A stretch of DNA of 64,000 bases. It comes from Bombyx mori. Lineage: Eukaryota > Arthropoda > Insecta > Lepidoptera > Bombycidae. Below are positions 1 through 15,300 of the stretch, piece after piece. The first letter of the stretch is position 1; each line of letters opens with the position of its first letter. Location: the NCBI RefSeq assembly GCF_030269925.1, contig NC_085111.1:4952142-5016141 (forward strand), read 5' to 3'. A model generated the notes under the pieces. That model saw only the letters and a list, made by a program, of their open reading frames with translations, was not told where the DNA came from and searched no databases. The translations under genes were made by a program, and so were the position numbers.

Positions 1-159
1 ATTCGTCTTTCCTAGATTCTACTAGATGTTCCGATCAGTAACAAAAATCGACATAATTAGTTGCCTCACGTAGGTTAGCGGTTACCTACATGGCAGTCAG
101 AGGGTTAAAAGTTATTGTGAATACATATATGTACACTCATTCCTTATTGTAATACTCAC

Positions 160-361
160 GAAGGCACAGAGGTGAGGTAGAGCAACAGTCTTCGGTACTC
201 GGAGGCAGTGATGAGATGAAAGTTATTGTTGTCCGGGAAGGTGATGAGGGGACGGTGGTCTTTGGCCAGTCCTCCGGTGGCCAGCGCGTATTGTGGCAGT
301 AAAAGCTCTCCCACATTGCGAGCTTCGTCACCTTCGCTGCCGCACCCATCACACTCCGCTT
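160..361 (-). CDS. RhoGEF internal exon, start of Sec14/CRAL-TRIO domain
   Basis: Open in one frame for 202 nt, entering after TGTCTATAG and leaving at CCTTC|GTGAGTAT (phase 2). It encodes AECDGCGSEGDEARN, then LLLPQYALATGGLAKDHRP, then LITFPDNNNFHLIT and YRRLLLYLTSVPS. The GG-x-DxRP-L/I-TFP and YLTSVPS motifs mark the N-terminal half of the Sec14 domain of MCF2/Kalirin/puratrophin-type exchange factors. GC content and codon use stand out from the AT-rich flanks. Bases 1-159 are intron and show nothing else. Confidence 0.8.
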
Positions 362-3300
362 CTATAGACAAAAACAAGTTTTAAGTTATACCACTTTCTG
401 CGGTGAAATAATCCTGTGTATCCGCTTTTAGCAGAAAAGAAGTCATCAACTTTATAATCTCACGTTTATTATTGTCATTATGTTGTTTAAGATTTTCGTG
501 GTCATGGACAACGTCAATGAAAAATTCGAGATTAATCTTTAAAAGGAGTAAATTACACCTATCTGAATGAACTGCTAAAATCCATTTACAACGTAAGATA
601 ACCTATTTGAAAATTTGAATACGAAATATAATCTTGTCATGACAATTGAAGGAAATGGAATAAAAAGAAATTTAAATGAACGACTGAAATGTTCTAACTA
701 AGCTCTCGACGGGAGCCAATTGGCAGCTGCGCTAACGAGACAAGTTCACTCGTTTATACTTCATTCCAAATCGTCTCCACACATGTTTCAATACAGTCTA
801 TAAACGGCAGACGTCCTATAATAGATTAGACTTGAAGCGAACTATAGTGAATCTCATTTTTGTTTTTAATAAAATATGATAAATGTAACACAATTAACGG
901 CTCCAAATTAGGATTGAAACGGAAATATTTAGGTAGATAATTCACGGATAACATAGAACCAAAATATTAAATATCTTCAAAAATGTATTGATTCCGACCG
1001 GGAATCGATTCAGTAGCCGATGGTACAGTAGTCAGAAGTACTAACCACCAAACCTGGGTTACAATCAATGGATTTATATTTATGTTATTGAAAAAAAAAA
1101 AAAAAAACTACAGACGCTTAGGGTGAACTTCGATTTTATTATTACAATTTAGAAAGCTAGCTTCATCTATTTGGGTTAATTCAGAAAAGAGATATAATTT
1201 AGGTTAAATTGTTTATGTAGAAACTCAACTTGAGAAATATCGTACGATGCGGGCCGTTCTCAATTTATTAGCTTCGAAAATACATGAGGTCTAAGAACGT
1301 TAAAGGCTGATAACATTATTATGTATTACGTTGATACAAACCATCGATTTCATGTTATAAAATGTGAGATTTTTCATATAAATAATGTTTTATTATAACG
1401 ATAAACCATATCTATGTAGGTAGTTCTCAAAATGCGAAGACACGAGTAGTAAACACTTAATTTTCATGTAAACAAATTATAAAATTATTCCGAAAGATTG
1501 TTTCAGGGAATAATAAAAATCAAGATGTGATTTTATACATTTTTTTACATTTTTATTGCCTTTGTATGCAGACGAGCATACGGCCCACCTGATGGTAAGT
1601 GGTCACCGTCGCTCATGGACGTCAGCAATGCCAGGAGCAGAGCCAAGCCGCGGCCTACCATTAAGTACTCTCCGCAAGCTTCGTTTGAAGAAGGACATGC
1701 ATAGCGCTCCGAAGCGCACCGTGGAGGGGAGTTCATTCCAAAGCCGGACGGTACGTGGAAAAAAGATCCATTAGGTATACCATTTACCATTATATCGTTT
1801 GATAATATTGAAGGCAGAATTGAGCGGGACCATGATATATAATATACGCCAATAAAAACGAAGCAATCTGAAGACTAGATGTAGAAAAATGTTAACACAA
1901 TTAATTTAGAAATCGGTAATTTAATCCTGAAATTAAGGTCAATCACTTGCTTTTGTAAAGGTCAAGATAATGGACGGTCCAAGAACAGTTTTGGTCCGAT
2001 ACGGATAATTTGGTGTAAACGAACACAGTATAAATAAATTTTAGTCGTACGAAAACAGAACAAAGGGAGTTGAGAACAAAGTATTAAATGCTATTAGCGT
2101 GGGACAATGAACGTTGTTCAAAATAATTTTGTAATCACGGCTTGTTCAATTGAATATAAACCATAAAGATATGGTTTTATTTGGTCTTTATTTAACACTA
2201 GCGGCCAGCTCCGGCTCCGCTCGGGTCTTTAACAAAAATTTCAACGATATTTGAGGTTGTTTTATTTTTTTAAATAAAAGAACACTTATTGCGGCATAAC
2301 TACAATAGTTAGACATATGCTGTCCCGACACTTTTTATAAATAATAACTTGTTCTACAAAGTCGTAGTACATTTTTTTATTCTATCATTAATAGTTTTCG
2401 CAGGGCACGCGATGTAAAGAATATTTTAGGTAATTTTTTTACACCTTGGGTTACATTATTTGAGTTTTAGTAAGGATACCAATTTTTTTTCAAAAAATAT
2501 TACAACCTATGTCACTCGGGAATAGTGTAGCTTACAAACAGTGAAAGAATTTTTCAAATCGGTTCAGTAGTTTCGGAGCCTATTCAATACAAACAAACAA
2601 ACAAATCTTTCCTCTTTATAATATTAGTATAGATAGATCAATTTGAAATTGAAGGTAATATGAGCATTTATTTCCTTTTATAATAAATATGTACTTATTT
2701 ATTTGAAAAAAGATGACAATGTAGCAATTTTTAGATTAAAGGACTTTGATATTTCAATTTAAAAATCACGGTATCTGAATATAGTTAATTTCATTTATGT
2801 CTTAATTTAATAATGCAGTTCTCGATAATTTGAAAATATCAAAACATATTAACGAAGCAACATAAACTAAATGCTTACTTAAGACTTGCGCGAGTCCCCA
2901 TGATTAAATCTCCGTTTATGTTTTAATCTGGTTTTATTATTTTCATTTTGCGATTTACGACGTTTGGAATACGAACAACATAAGTACGGCTTTTTTTGTT
3001 TGCGGGTTAACGAAATATTCAATTATCAAAACGAAAAACATGTATGTATGTATGTATTGCGCAGCTTGGCAAGTGAGTATTGTTTCCCGTTTAACTTAAG
3101 GTAGTACATTCATTATTCCATTTTTGGATACAGCGACCATAAAATGCCATTATAACAAATAATACGAATAATTATAATCACATCTAAACAGTCCGTTCAA
3201 ATCCGTCCGTCCAATCAAAGTTCGTGTTGTTAATTTATAGTTCATACGTAATTTGGTACAACAATAACTAAAACCCCTATACCTTCATATTAATTTGTTA

Positions 3301-6300
3301 ATTAAAGTGTCGGCGTAGCTTCGATGAGAATTAAAATTATGTCTTAATTCAAAATACTCGTAAAATAATAGCAAATGTAAAAAGAGGAAAAATAGTGGGA
3401 TACTAAAGAGAAATATGAGTATGATTTGATTATTTACAGCTGTCAAGGTTTTAATAAACCAGGATTCCACATGACCACGACTGCTATGCCAAGAGTAACC
3501 GACTATGATGATGATGATGATGATAATTTTATTGAATTATACAGAGAGCCTCCTTGTAAATCATTTTATTGGGAACTTTAACTGGCGCCTTCACAAACAG
3601 ATTGTTGGCTTAACTAATGCATGAAAGAGCTACTTACAATTGGCCGTGCGAGAAGCAGTTGGTGAAAAGGTCTACGGCCGCGATGTCCAATGTTAGCCTT
3701 GTGCTTTATTTATTGTCGTTACGAAACAAACACTGTTAGGAATATTGAATGCGTTTAAACTTGAATAGGAAGTTGTTGGGTAGAGGAAAAATTTGGGGCA
3801 TGGAAAAATGCTCGTCGGTATCGCATCTCATCAGTAATTGAACCTTTATCACGTTTCTTTGCAGAGCAAGCACTATTAGGTAGGTGTTGTTACACAAATT
3901 GGGGTGAGCTTCGTTTTTCAAAAGTATTTTAGGCACAATAATAAATGATATTATGAGATGAAAATCCAAGTGCAGACAACGAAGTAAATAAAAATCTATT
4001 AAGTAGCCATTTGTACCATCACTTCGTCAATAGATGTTTTCGATATCTTCGCCTTCTGCACGAGTTAATTTACCATTAATAATAGCTGCTTCTTGATCGT
4101 TGCGAAGCGTCAAAATAGTCAAATTATTGATAACGATCTGCTAGGGACCATAAGTGTCTGACGCAAATTTTGGGGCAAGCTTATTTTTCCGTCTTCGGTT
4201 AGGTTTGGTTAGGACGAAATGTTTCAATTACTGCCTCTTCTTGCCTTCATATTGATGGTAAACTTCATCTGTGTGACTATAGTCCATAGACACGTTCTTT
4301 TTTGCTGGTGTTTATCTCGCCAGCTTCTATTGAATCATCTAACTATCTAAAACTCACGTATGTCACTACTGTTCGTATACACATACTCGTATATCTTCTT
4401 TGAAACATTTTTTCGTAATGATTTCAACACTTCTATGGGAACTACATGGGACTTACTTACGAATATCTGAATATTTTTTTAAAACTTTGATTATTTATCA
4501 AGCAATAGTAGAAGTATTTTTTAAATCCAATATAATTTAAAGTAGCACATTTTATTCACTTGATTCAGATGAAAATCTACTTAATTTTTTAATTTTTGTT
4601 AATTCAGTCAGACCAAACATTTTAGTTAGTGAAATGCCACGACTCGGAAACGCGACTGATGAAGGAGTATTGAAACCAACAATATGGTATGTACATAACT
4701 GTTATCCGGCAAGTACAGCTGTCATTGCATGGTTCGCTGCAAGGCAAGTCTTGTGGAAAGAGCACTGATCTCGTGGCTGTCAAAAAAAAAACAAAAAGAA
4801 ATGCACTTAGCGCACTTTACTGTAAAAAACGATTACATCCTCTTACTTGCAATGCTTTTGCTGATTGATCTGCGGATAAGTTTGTGTTTGATGATGCCTT
4901 TACTTTTGTACCCCAGTCGTCTATTGTTTTTAAAACCGCACTGTATGTACCTCATAAAGTAATGTACACTTCATTGGTAAGCTCGGCACCCTACACAACG
5001 TTAATGAATTTTGATGTATGACGTCGTTTGTTGCCTCCTTGATGTGTCAGTGACTTCCTACGTGACCTTAAATTTTAAATATGACACCCACGGAACCAAA
5101 GTGTGCGATATTTTTTTGTAATTAAAACAAAACCAGCATCAAATGATAGCATGAATTAGATCGATTTTATGTTGCCGCAAAATACAAAAATAAAATTTTC
5201 AGTAAGTATAGTATACTCTTCACTATACAGTGCTACCTCTTCTTTTTTTAAGCGAGAAATATTATAATGATATTGTATTGTAAGTTTACATTTATTTTAA
5301 AGCATATCCAGGGAACTATAATTCTGTGGTTAGTGCATTTAATACCGGAAGAACATACACATATCTTATTGCTTTTGATAACCGTGTTGCTCTTTGCTAT
5401 GTCAGATTTCACAATTGTTATTATACTTAATAGATTCAAAACAAAATTGTGTTGGTATTATAAAATAAGTTTGTTGAAATGTTTCTTTGATTTCTTTCTT
5501 TAAAATAACTAGATTTTGTTTATTGCTTAGATGGGTGGACGAGTTCACAGCCCACCCGGTGTTAAGTGGTTACCGTCGCCCATAGATTTCAGCAATGCCA
5601 GGGGCAGAGCTAAGCCGCTGCCTACTATAAGTTTTAAGGTCTCAGTATAGTTACGGCGGCTGCCCCACCCTTCAAACCGAAACGCATTATTGCATCACGG
5701 CAGAAATAGGCAGGGCGGTGGTATCTACCCGTGCGGACTCACAAGAGGTCCTACCACCAGGTCCTACCACCAGTAAAAACTACTAACAACTCCTTGATAA
5801 GTGGATTACGTTATGTCTGTTACTAATTAATATGGGGGCAGGAATCTCAGAACAACTGGCAACTAACGATTCTCCTATATTTAAATCAATCCGAAATGGA
5901 AGTTTGTTCCGCGGCAAAATAATAAATAATATAGTTTCAAAAAATAATTAAGCCGACGAAAAAAATTTAATCTATGTCAAGGCCACAGTAATGAAATGAT
6001 TGTATTGCCATCGGTGCTTGATGAGTGCGCATATTATTATATATGTTCAAGTAAATCTGATGTTTTAAATTTGAACAAAATTACGTTTGATAAGTATATG
6101 GATATTGACATGCAAGGTCATAAAGGTGTTTTAAAAATGAATAAGAAAATTTCGAAAAAAAAAACGTGAATCACCAGGCCACAAAAAATCTTCATCTTAC
6201 ATGGATAATAATGATTCATCTAATGAATAGAGAAAAAGTCTAATTAACAGTTTTATTTTTATTTATATACAATTTTGCAGTAACATAAATGAATGTATTA

Positions 6301-9300
6301 ATTATGTCACAATTGTTGAAGTCTGAAGGCCTCAGCAATTCATTGATATTACATTTCAAAATGTCTCCGTTATTGTTGACAAAATTAATTAGGGCCGCTG
6401 ATCGACTTTTTATTTACAATTATGAAAAAAAAATCGCGACAGTAACAAATTTATAAGTCTACCAATTTGGTCTGGTGCAAGGGCTACTTGTCAAATAATA
6501 ATAACGATGCTACCCACCATTAAGATAATACACAGACATTACACAAAACTGGCAAAACAGTTTGCGACTAATGCATATTTCCTAAAAGTTGAAATTACTC
6601 GCCTATTAGTACTATCGAACTATGGTCGAAATGTGACAAAAATATGTTTTAAAACAAGCGAATATTCGGTTTACGAATACATTTTGTGGAGAAAAAAAAA
6701 CCACAAATATCAATTTGTGTACAGAGTGGCAAACAAGGCATATTATAAAGTTAAGGATTTTTTACTAGATGGCACTACGTGGGGATGAGGCGTTCGCTCC
6801 TGGCCTTTTCATTTTTCATTATTATTATTTATTTGAATTGTATTTTTTTGACTTGTTTTTTCGCATACAGTAAATATGTTTTCTTGTTTAAAAAAAAAAA
6901 GAAAATATTTGATAAAATCCAAAAAAAAAAAAACCCCGCTGAGTTTGGGAACCGGTGGTAGAGTTAACGTTTTCTTTTACATTTTGACATTCAACAAGTG
7001 TGTTTTTGATGACATCCAAGTTGAAATAAATGATTTTGAATTTGAATTTGAATTTGAAGTGAATAGATATTGTTCCGTAGTCGTGAAACTACTGAACTAA
7101 ATATATCTATCTATCTGCTTCTAAAATTTATATTTTGTTTTCTATTAAGACTTTGAAATGTATCTAATGTAGGGGAAAAAAAATATTTTTAAGGTTATTA
7201 TATCAAACAGCAAACGTTTCTATTGGAGCATGGTAATTTGGTGTTTACGATCACCGCGACTAAAAGTGTAAAATGGCACAAACCGTGCGCAATAAACTAT
7301 TAAATGATACATGAACACTAGAACGAAACTTAGAACTTAAATTTATATTTACTAGTGGCAATCAAGTTTTGTTTTATATGACATGAATAACCGCTTCACT
7401 AAAGCGTTAAGATCGCTAGAGCTGTAATTAAGTCAGTGGTTTGTGAATATGATTTTCGAAATTTATAATACATACATGCCGCCACCCACCTTGAAACATG
7501 AAGTCAAAGTCTCCGAGGTACAGCAGATGTTCCACTTTGCAAATGATCGAATGACCGCGTTCACACTAAGTCCTATGGTCAATTAAAATTCCCTTACCCA
7601 TTATGTTACAGCACGTTTATTAAGACAGATTCTATGCTCGTGAGTACAAACAAGACTCTTGGTGCCGACGCCGGTGCCACAAAACAGTGCATAGCGACGC
7701 TCCCTCTCTTCGAATTTAAGTGGAATTCGGTTGTGTCATACATTTGCCGCTAATATCAACTATGTGAGCGTTATTTCTTTACATTGCTTCGTGTTAATAA
7801 ATTATTATGTTTCCTTTTTATTTAATTGTCTTATTGTAAAATATGTAACTAATTGTTTGTTTGTGTTCGCGTGTAAACGGATCCGTAAAACGCGAGTAAA
7901 CCCATGGGCCTACCTACATCTCATCCTTTAATATTACTAATACCAAACAACATATTATGCATTCATTTTCAGACGAGTTCTTCAAACAAAAAACGTTCCC
8001 ACTATTGTTACTGATTACTTTTTAAAGTTTTACGTATACAATGATATTACCTGCTTAGTTTATTACCATAACAATTAAAGCAGTCATCACAAAAACTCAT
8101 CTTTGCGATTCCATCTGTATTCTAAATAGGAACTAAATTACCAATAACAATGGCTTCTTTTGGTGACGAGTCTTATATTAGAAGAGCGATAGAAATGTAT
8201 CAATTTTGAAACATATTAATATATCCAAACATCATTTTTATCAGAAATCTCCAAACGCTTGAAAGAAGCAAAGCTACACGTGATGCTAAGGCTGGCTGGT
8301 ACTTCGCACAGAGAGTGAGTCTCGCTGTCCAACGCACCCAGTATTTTGGTAACTGGGCCTCCTTCAAGCTCATTGGAAGATTTGAGTCGTCTATTATCAA
8401 AGGTGGCAATCTGTGCATTTGGACAAAAAAATGTTATTGATATATCAATACAGATTGATTTGAATATAATCGTCTCCTTTAAAGAATACGGTTCAAAACC
8501 TGCATTAAATAAAGGTTAATACTTAACCTGTTATTTATCTAAGATGTCGTTCAGAAGAGTTTTGTGACTGCCAATGGAATACAAAGTCAATAATTCGTTT
8601 TTCTGATTTACCAATAATTGTCCAAAAGTCACATTGCCGGCTTTGATAATAGTCGACTCATTTGTTCTACTGTATGAATTGATTTTTGTTCATAAGTAAA
8701 ACGAACTAATTCTATGTAAATCATAAATTATATTGATAATAAATAAACTAAAAAACCCAAAGATTAACATTTCATTGGTTTTCAGGATCCACGCGTACAC
8801 CCGTCGTTATCAGATCGAGTAGAATTTAAAATATTAAATTTCTTAAATTTATTGTTAAAATATCAAATTAAATTTAAAAATAATAAATATAACAATAAAG
8901 TAAAAATATTTGGGACGATTTAAGGTATAGTGCTATTGTAAATTAGATGTACTGCGATTCGATTGATAATGAGCTCGCTAATCGTAATGGGTCACCCGCA
9001 CCCATGGACATAAGAAGATAAGAAGTCTGCTTAAACTTCGTATTAAAGACAACATGTCATAGAACTGTTTTAATAAATCGTTTTTCTTTATAGCTTCCTT
9101 GGGTGGATGAGCTCACGGGCCATCTTGTGTTAAGTGGTTACCGGAACACAAAGACCCGCTACCCACCTTGAGACAAGAGTTCAAATTCTCAATTTAGCAA
9201 TACAATATATTATTATATAGTTTATATTTCAAATTAAATATTTCTCGATAACCAATGCGATACGTAGTCGAGTTTTTGATATATCATTAACATATTAATA

Positions 9301-12300
9301 TCGAGGGTTAAAGGCTATTTAGTTTAAGTGACATTTCGCTTAATACGCGACATTTATCTTTGTAATTGCATCTGAAATTATTTAGTATTATTATCAACAG
9401 GCCGATGTTTTTAATTGAATTTCAACTAAGTTTACACGATTCAAATAGCTGAAGAAGTTTTTTTTTGTTATGATATTTTTTCCAAACTTTAACTTTACTT
9501 TTTATTTGCAAAAATGTCGCTTAAGCCACATAGCCTTTTGCCTCTCGATAATAATATTTAGACACAACAGTTCTATCATTGATTTTATATTTTACTGAAG
9601 CTACCAACAAAAACATACATTTGTATTAGATCTGTGTAATAGACTAGCTTCATACATAGCCATAATTAATCACGTATAAATATAAAATGTAGTGTCGTGG
9701 GACACCAGGTAGGAACGAAGTTCCTTCGGCTAATGTAGAATCGACACAATTTGCAAAAAAAGAAATGGTGCTCAATTTTATGTAGGTTTTCTTGGTTTTT
9801 CTCTTAAATTTTGCTGATTAGTTTTTATTTAAGTACGGGAAAGTATTTAGGAAATTCAGTATTTTAGGAAATAATAAACTACGTAAAATAAAAAAAATAG
9901 TAATTCAAATTATCAATTAAAATAACAAAATATATCTCTTTATTTTTGGTTGACAACATAAAATTACATAGAAATAGAAATAATTACTTACTACTTACTA
10001 AATTAATTACGGTTTTATTCCACGCACTTTTTTCCACGGATTTTTTCTTACGGTTTTACTATCACATTTTTTTCAGTTCGGTCGCGCAGCAAAATCTCTA
10101 TCCCCTCCAAGCCTGCCGTAAGGAACTTCGTTCCAATATACATAAATAATATCAGAGGAAATACGCTAAAGTTTATCGTCTAGTTTGGTTCAATGCCCTA
10201 AGATGTAGGCTGAACGGCCCTAGAGTAGCTCATTGATATGCGACTCGCAAGTTAGCTAAACCGAAGGCACGTCTTTGTGGAAGCTATGCGGTGCCCTAAG
10301 GTAAGTAGGTTAGTATACCAAGCCATTGAAATTTATATATTAACGTTGATTTAGTCTGATGTGTTAGAGTAGAATAGATGTAGAGTAGGTTTATAGTAAA
10401 CCAATATAAAATCAAATGCAAAACACAAAATACAAAGTACAATGAACGTTAACGGTAGACAGCGGCTGGGCTATGCCTCTGGCATTGCTGAAGTCAATGG
10501 GCGACGGTAACCCTTCACCATCAGGTGGGTCGTACGCTCGTCTGCCTACAAGGGCAAAAACGAGGAGTCCTAATTTAAAATATATGAAAAGAAACCAATG
10601 AAATGAATAATAATGTATATGTGTACAGCTAAATGTATTTTTGTCTTACTCTATAATCTCTCTCCCTTAATTTGGTTATAACTCTACTCCTATTTATTTA
10701 TTTATTTATTTATTTATTACACTTCATGTAAAATTTACATTGGCGGACTTAATGCCTAAGGCATTCTCTACCAGTCAACCAAAGGTAGTGCAGAGTAAAT
10801 AGTGGTAGGTGCAATGAAATTTATATTAGGTAACGAATACATACAAAAAAAGTATATCTACATATATACAAAATCACATATACATATACATATACATACA
10901 CATACATACATACATACATATATACACACATACATACATATAATAGTTGATTAAATTGATGAAAAGAACTTTTTATTGATCCAAAAGCTTAATAAAATAG
11001 TTTAATGCCCACAGAAACGTTTATGGAACAAGCTCCATAAACGCTTTCTCATGCCCCTGTGATAAATGAACACAAATTAAAAACAGATTTTCCGCGTAAC
11101 AATTGTTTTCGCTTTTTATACTAGCATTTCGAAATATCTTTTATGAACAGTTCAAAAATAAATGTTTTAGTTTTAATAACATTACCACCATTTTTAATTA
11201 GAAGTATAATATTATAATATAACTAGCTGTACCCGTCCGCTTTGCTGGGCATTTAAAATTAACATTATTCATCACCCCCCGGTTCTCATCATTAACGCCC
11301 CCGCATCTGGTGTAGGGAGTCCAACACTCATATAAATATTAGCCTATCCATTAAGTACATGTATTTTCTACATGGAAACAAAGTTTCAAGTCAATCGGAT
11401 GCACGGTTCAGTAGTTATAACGGAACATCCGTAAAAACCACTGTTGATTTATACCTATATATTAGTAGTAGACATTTATTAATTCGGATATATACAGTTT
11501 ACGCAAATGGAAATCGGGTATAGGAATATACAAAAAAGAAATGTTAATAATGTAAGCGTAGTCTAATTATTATTCACTTTTAATATACACAATATAAAAC
11601 AAACGTCGATTTTCGATGATTTGGTTACGAATACATATTTTTTTATTGCCCTTGTAGGCAGACGAGCACACGGCCCACCTGATGGTGAGTGGTTACCGTC
11701 GCCCATGGACTTCAGCAATGCCAGGGGCAGAGCCAAGCCGCTGCCTACCGTTTAATACTCTCCACAAGCCTCGTTTGAACAAGGACATGTCATAGCGCTC
11801 GGGAAACACCGTGGAGGGGAGCTCATTCCATAGCCGGATGGTACGTGGCAAAAAAGACCTCTGGAAACGCACTGTGGATGACCGCAGTGGCTCCAGGTAG
11901 TATGGATGAACTCTACTCCGGTGGCGGGCGGTGCGATGGTAAAAACGAGATGCCGGTATCATCTCGAACAATTGCTCAGAGCACTCCCCATAGAACATAC
12001 GGTACAAAATACAGAGGGAACCAAAGTCCCTTTTTTTACAGAACATTTTTACGAATGACAATTTTTAGTCGGATTTATCTATAATACCCGACGCGTGCAA
12101 TGTTACCTATCAATTCTAACGATAAAAACTATTGGTCACGTACCTATATAAGAAAAGCGAAATTGTTTAGCGAGAAGAAACCACAAACCGCAATCGTGTC
12201 CTCGTTTATTTCAGGTACTTAACAATTATATCAAACATTGCTTGCTTATGTAATAAGCATGAATAAAAATAGACTTCTTTATTGTACCTATCCTATTTTA

Positions 12301-15300
12301 TTCCTGGCATATCCTTGTGGTTTGTATAAGGTATTTGTGCAAGATGCAAAACAGCCGTTTGGGGACAGTGAATTATTTCATATTTCGTTGAATGATTTAG
12401 GGGGCCCACGTGACGTTAAGTGGTTACCGCGGCCTGTAGATGTCATGGGAGGAATGCTCTCTAGCGACTTTTTTTTTAAATTGCTTAGATGTGTGGACGA
12501 GCTCACAGTCCACCTGGTGTTAAGTGGTTACTGGAGCCCATAGACATCTACAACGTAAATGCGACACACACCTTTTTTTTGAACTTTTATGAACTGGACT
12601 TGACTTTTATGAGCTTCTGCAAGTGTCAACACACCTTCGTCATTTTAATTCATGTGACATTATGTATTGTAAAAAAAACTTTATTAGTAAGGGCACATTT
12701 ACAGTATTTATATTTTCTCTGACATGTTTTCTAACGGTTAGCAACCCTTTTATAAAGCATATGATGTCCTTTATGAGTGTTCCTGCTTCATCGGGACGGA
12801 GGACGAGCAAGGACTCAGCCAAGAGGGATTAGACTTGCTAACAACTCAGCGCCTCCGAAGTAGGCTTAACAACTCAAGAATGTGTGACAAGAAACTCAGC
12901 TCAGCTGATATTATGGGCTAATAAATGTCACGTCGAAATCTTCGATAAGTATGATGACCTGTGCTAAGGGTGCTCGCAGTGTTAACTATAAGGGTCCAGC
13001 ACCTTTAAGAGTTGATCGGGTTAGAACCATGTGCGTATGCTTAGCTTACAAAAATAAACATACAAATTAAATTTTTCATAATTAACATAACTAGAGGTCC
13101 CGCAGTAGTAGAAATTCGACTATAATTAATTGGAATTGTAAGTTTGTACACTATTATGATTGTATTTTATACTTCTATAATCACAAATTTCACCAAGGCT
13201 ACTCTATAAAAAAATATTAATAAAGACAAACAATATTTAATCTATTCTCAATTTGACCACAGACGTCAAGAACAAAAGATTGACATTAAATAGTATGCAT
13301 GCGTATGTGCGTCAAATACATGGTATGTAGTGTGTGTAATGTTTTCTTTATTGATTTAAAGTATATTTTATGCATTATTTAAAAAAAATATTAGCATTGT
13401 GCACTTCTTCTCTATATTCTCGATAAGTGTGGAAAATTTCATACTCCTCCGTACGCGCAATTTTCGTAAAAAGGGATACAAAGTTTTTGCTTCACGTATT
13501 AATATATAGATATATTTAAATACGTTTTCATGAATTTAGACAGTTTGCTAAATTTATTGTATATTGTAATTTCAATAACACATAATTAACATTATTTAAA
13601 CGATTAATTGACATTATCATAAATTGAAGAATTAATATCATTATACAAAATAGGTAGGTAGGCAGCGGCTTGGTTCTGCCCCTGGCATTGCTGAGGTCCA
13701 TGGGCGACGGTAACCACTCACCATCAGGTGGGCCGTATGCTCGTCTGCCTACAAGGGCAACAAAAAAAAAAAAAAAAAATGAAGACAAATGAAAAAATAG
13801 GATACCGGTTTTCAATTGATCTTTGAATGTTGTTTCACTGCTTTATTATTAGTACATATAATGCATATTTTGTCCTATTACATCTTTATGTTAAATGTCA
13901 AATTAAATTTTATTTTATTATTTAAAAAAAACTTATAATTTATTATTATCTTCCAGTTGGCTATCGACATTCACGTTTTGAACTCTATTGGCTCTGGTAA
14001 CCACTTAGCACCAGGCGGGCTGAAGCTCCTTTACTCGTCTAAGCAATAAAAAAAACGTGCGTTTATAATTAAAATAAAATTGAACGTTCATAATAAATAA
14101 CCTAAATTAAAATACAAGTTTCGTATCTTTTATTAAGTGTTTGAGTATTGTGTACATATGATTATACAATAGATAACAAATTCCGATTTAATTCACAGTT
14201 CTTCTGCTCTACATTACAAGCTATTTAATTATGATTTAAATCGACCTCGACCGACATTTGTTAAATTATTTATTTATTTATTAAAAAAAGTACTGCCACA
14301 TCACAAATATTTAACATTGAAAATAAAACGATTTAATTTATGGCCTGATGCATGTGACAATAACGGCGTACATAACATTGGCAATTCATCGGACCGAATT
14401 ATTCAATACTACATTAATAAATTTCGTCGTAAAAATGTTATTTTTATGCCTTCAGCTACAATTGACCTAAAGAGCCAAACCGAAAACAAAAATCTAGTTC
14501 TAATGCATTTCATATCAATCTTTAAGCATGTAAGGATATAATATTGACAAGAAATAATGTTTTATTGATGCATATAACGCGTTACACAAAAAACATAGTT
14601 CCACGGTGAATAAATAAGGAAATAAAAAAGAATGATAATGAAATTAGTAGCAGTTTTTCGAAAGGAGCGCCCGCGATCGGAACGAAATTTTATTGGAATC
14701 ACTGGCTATGTCCATAATTTCAATATTAAAAGTTTATTTATTACATTAATATGGGGATGATCAAAGCACTCGACTAGTTGATTTCAAAATTCGAATGAAA
14801 AGCTTAAAGCAAGCGGTTTTGTGGAATGCAATAAACAATAACACTACTAACAATAAGAAATAAAGCAGCGTAGTGTTTTTATAAACTTAATTCACTTGCC
14901 TACTTTGGTTTTAAGAAAGAAGACGCTAAGCCTCATGTGGGCGATGGACGCGCGAAACCTTAAGCGACACATCCGCGTGCGCGTGCGTCTGCAGAACACT
15001 GCCTCGCGTCGGATCATCCCTCGACTGGACTCAGCTTACATTTCAACGTGCTCCCGACCACTAGATCTAGCCTTACAAGGTAAACACTGAACCACAAACA
15101 CGAAAATAAACCGGTTGCACAAACAATGAACCGCGAAGTAAAAAATAATACGCGAATTTCACAATAAATATCTGAATATTAGACACGGTTCACGGTTTTT
15201 TCATTTTTTCATAAAGATCGCGCTATTACGTTTTAATTCGGAACAAATTTTTGCATCTTGGGTGATGATCCGGAATTGGCTGTGGTAATTACCTCGGAAT

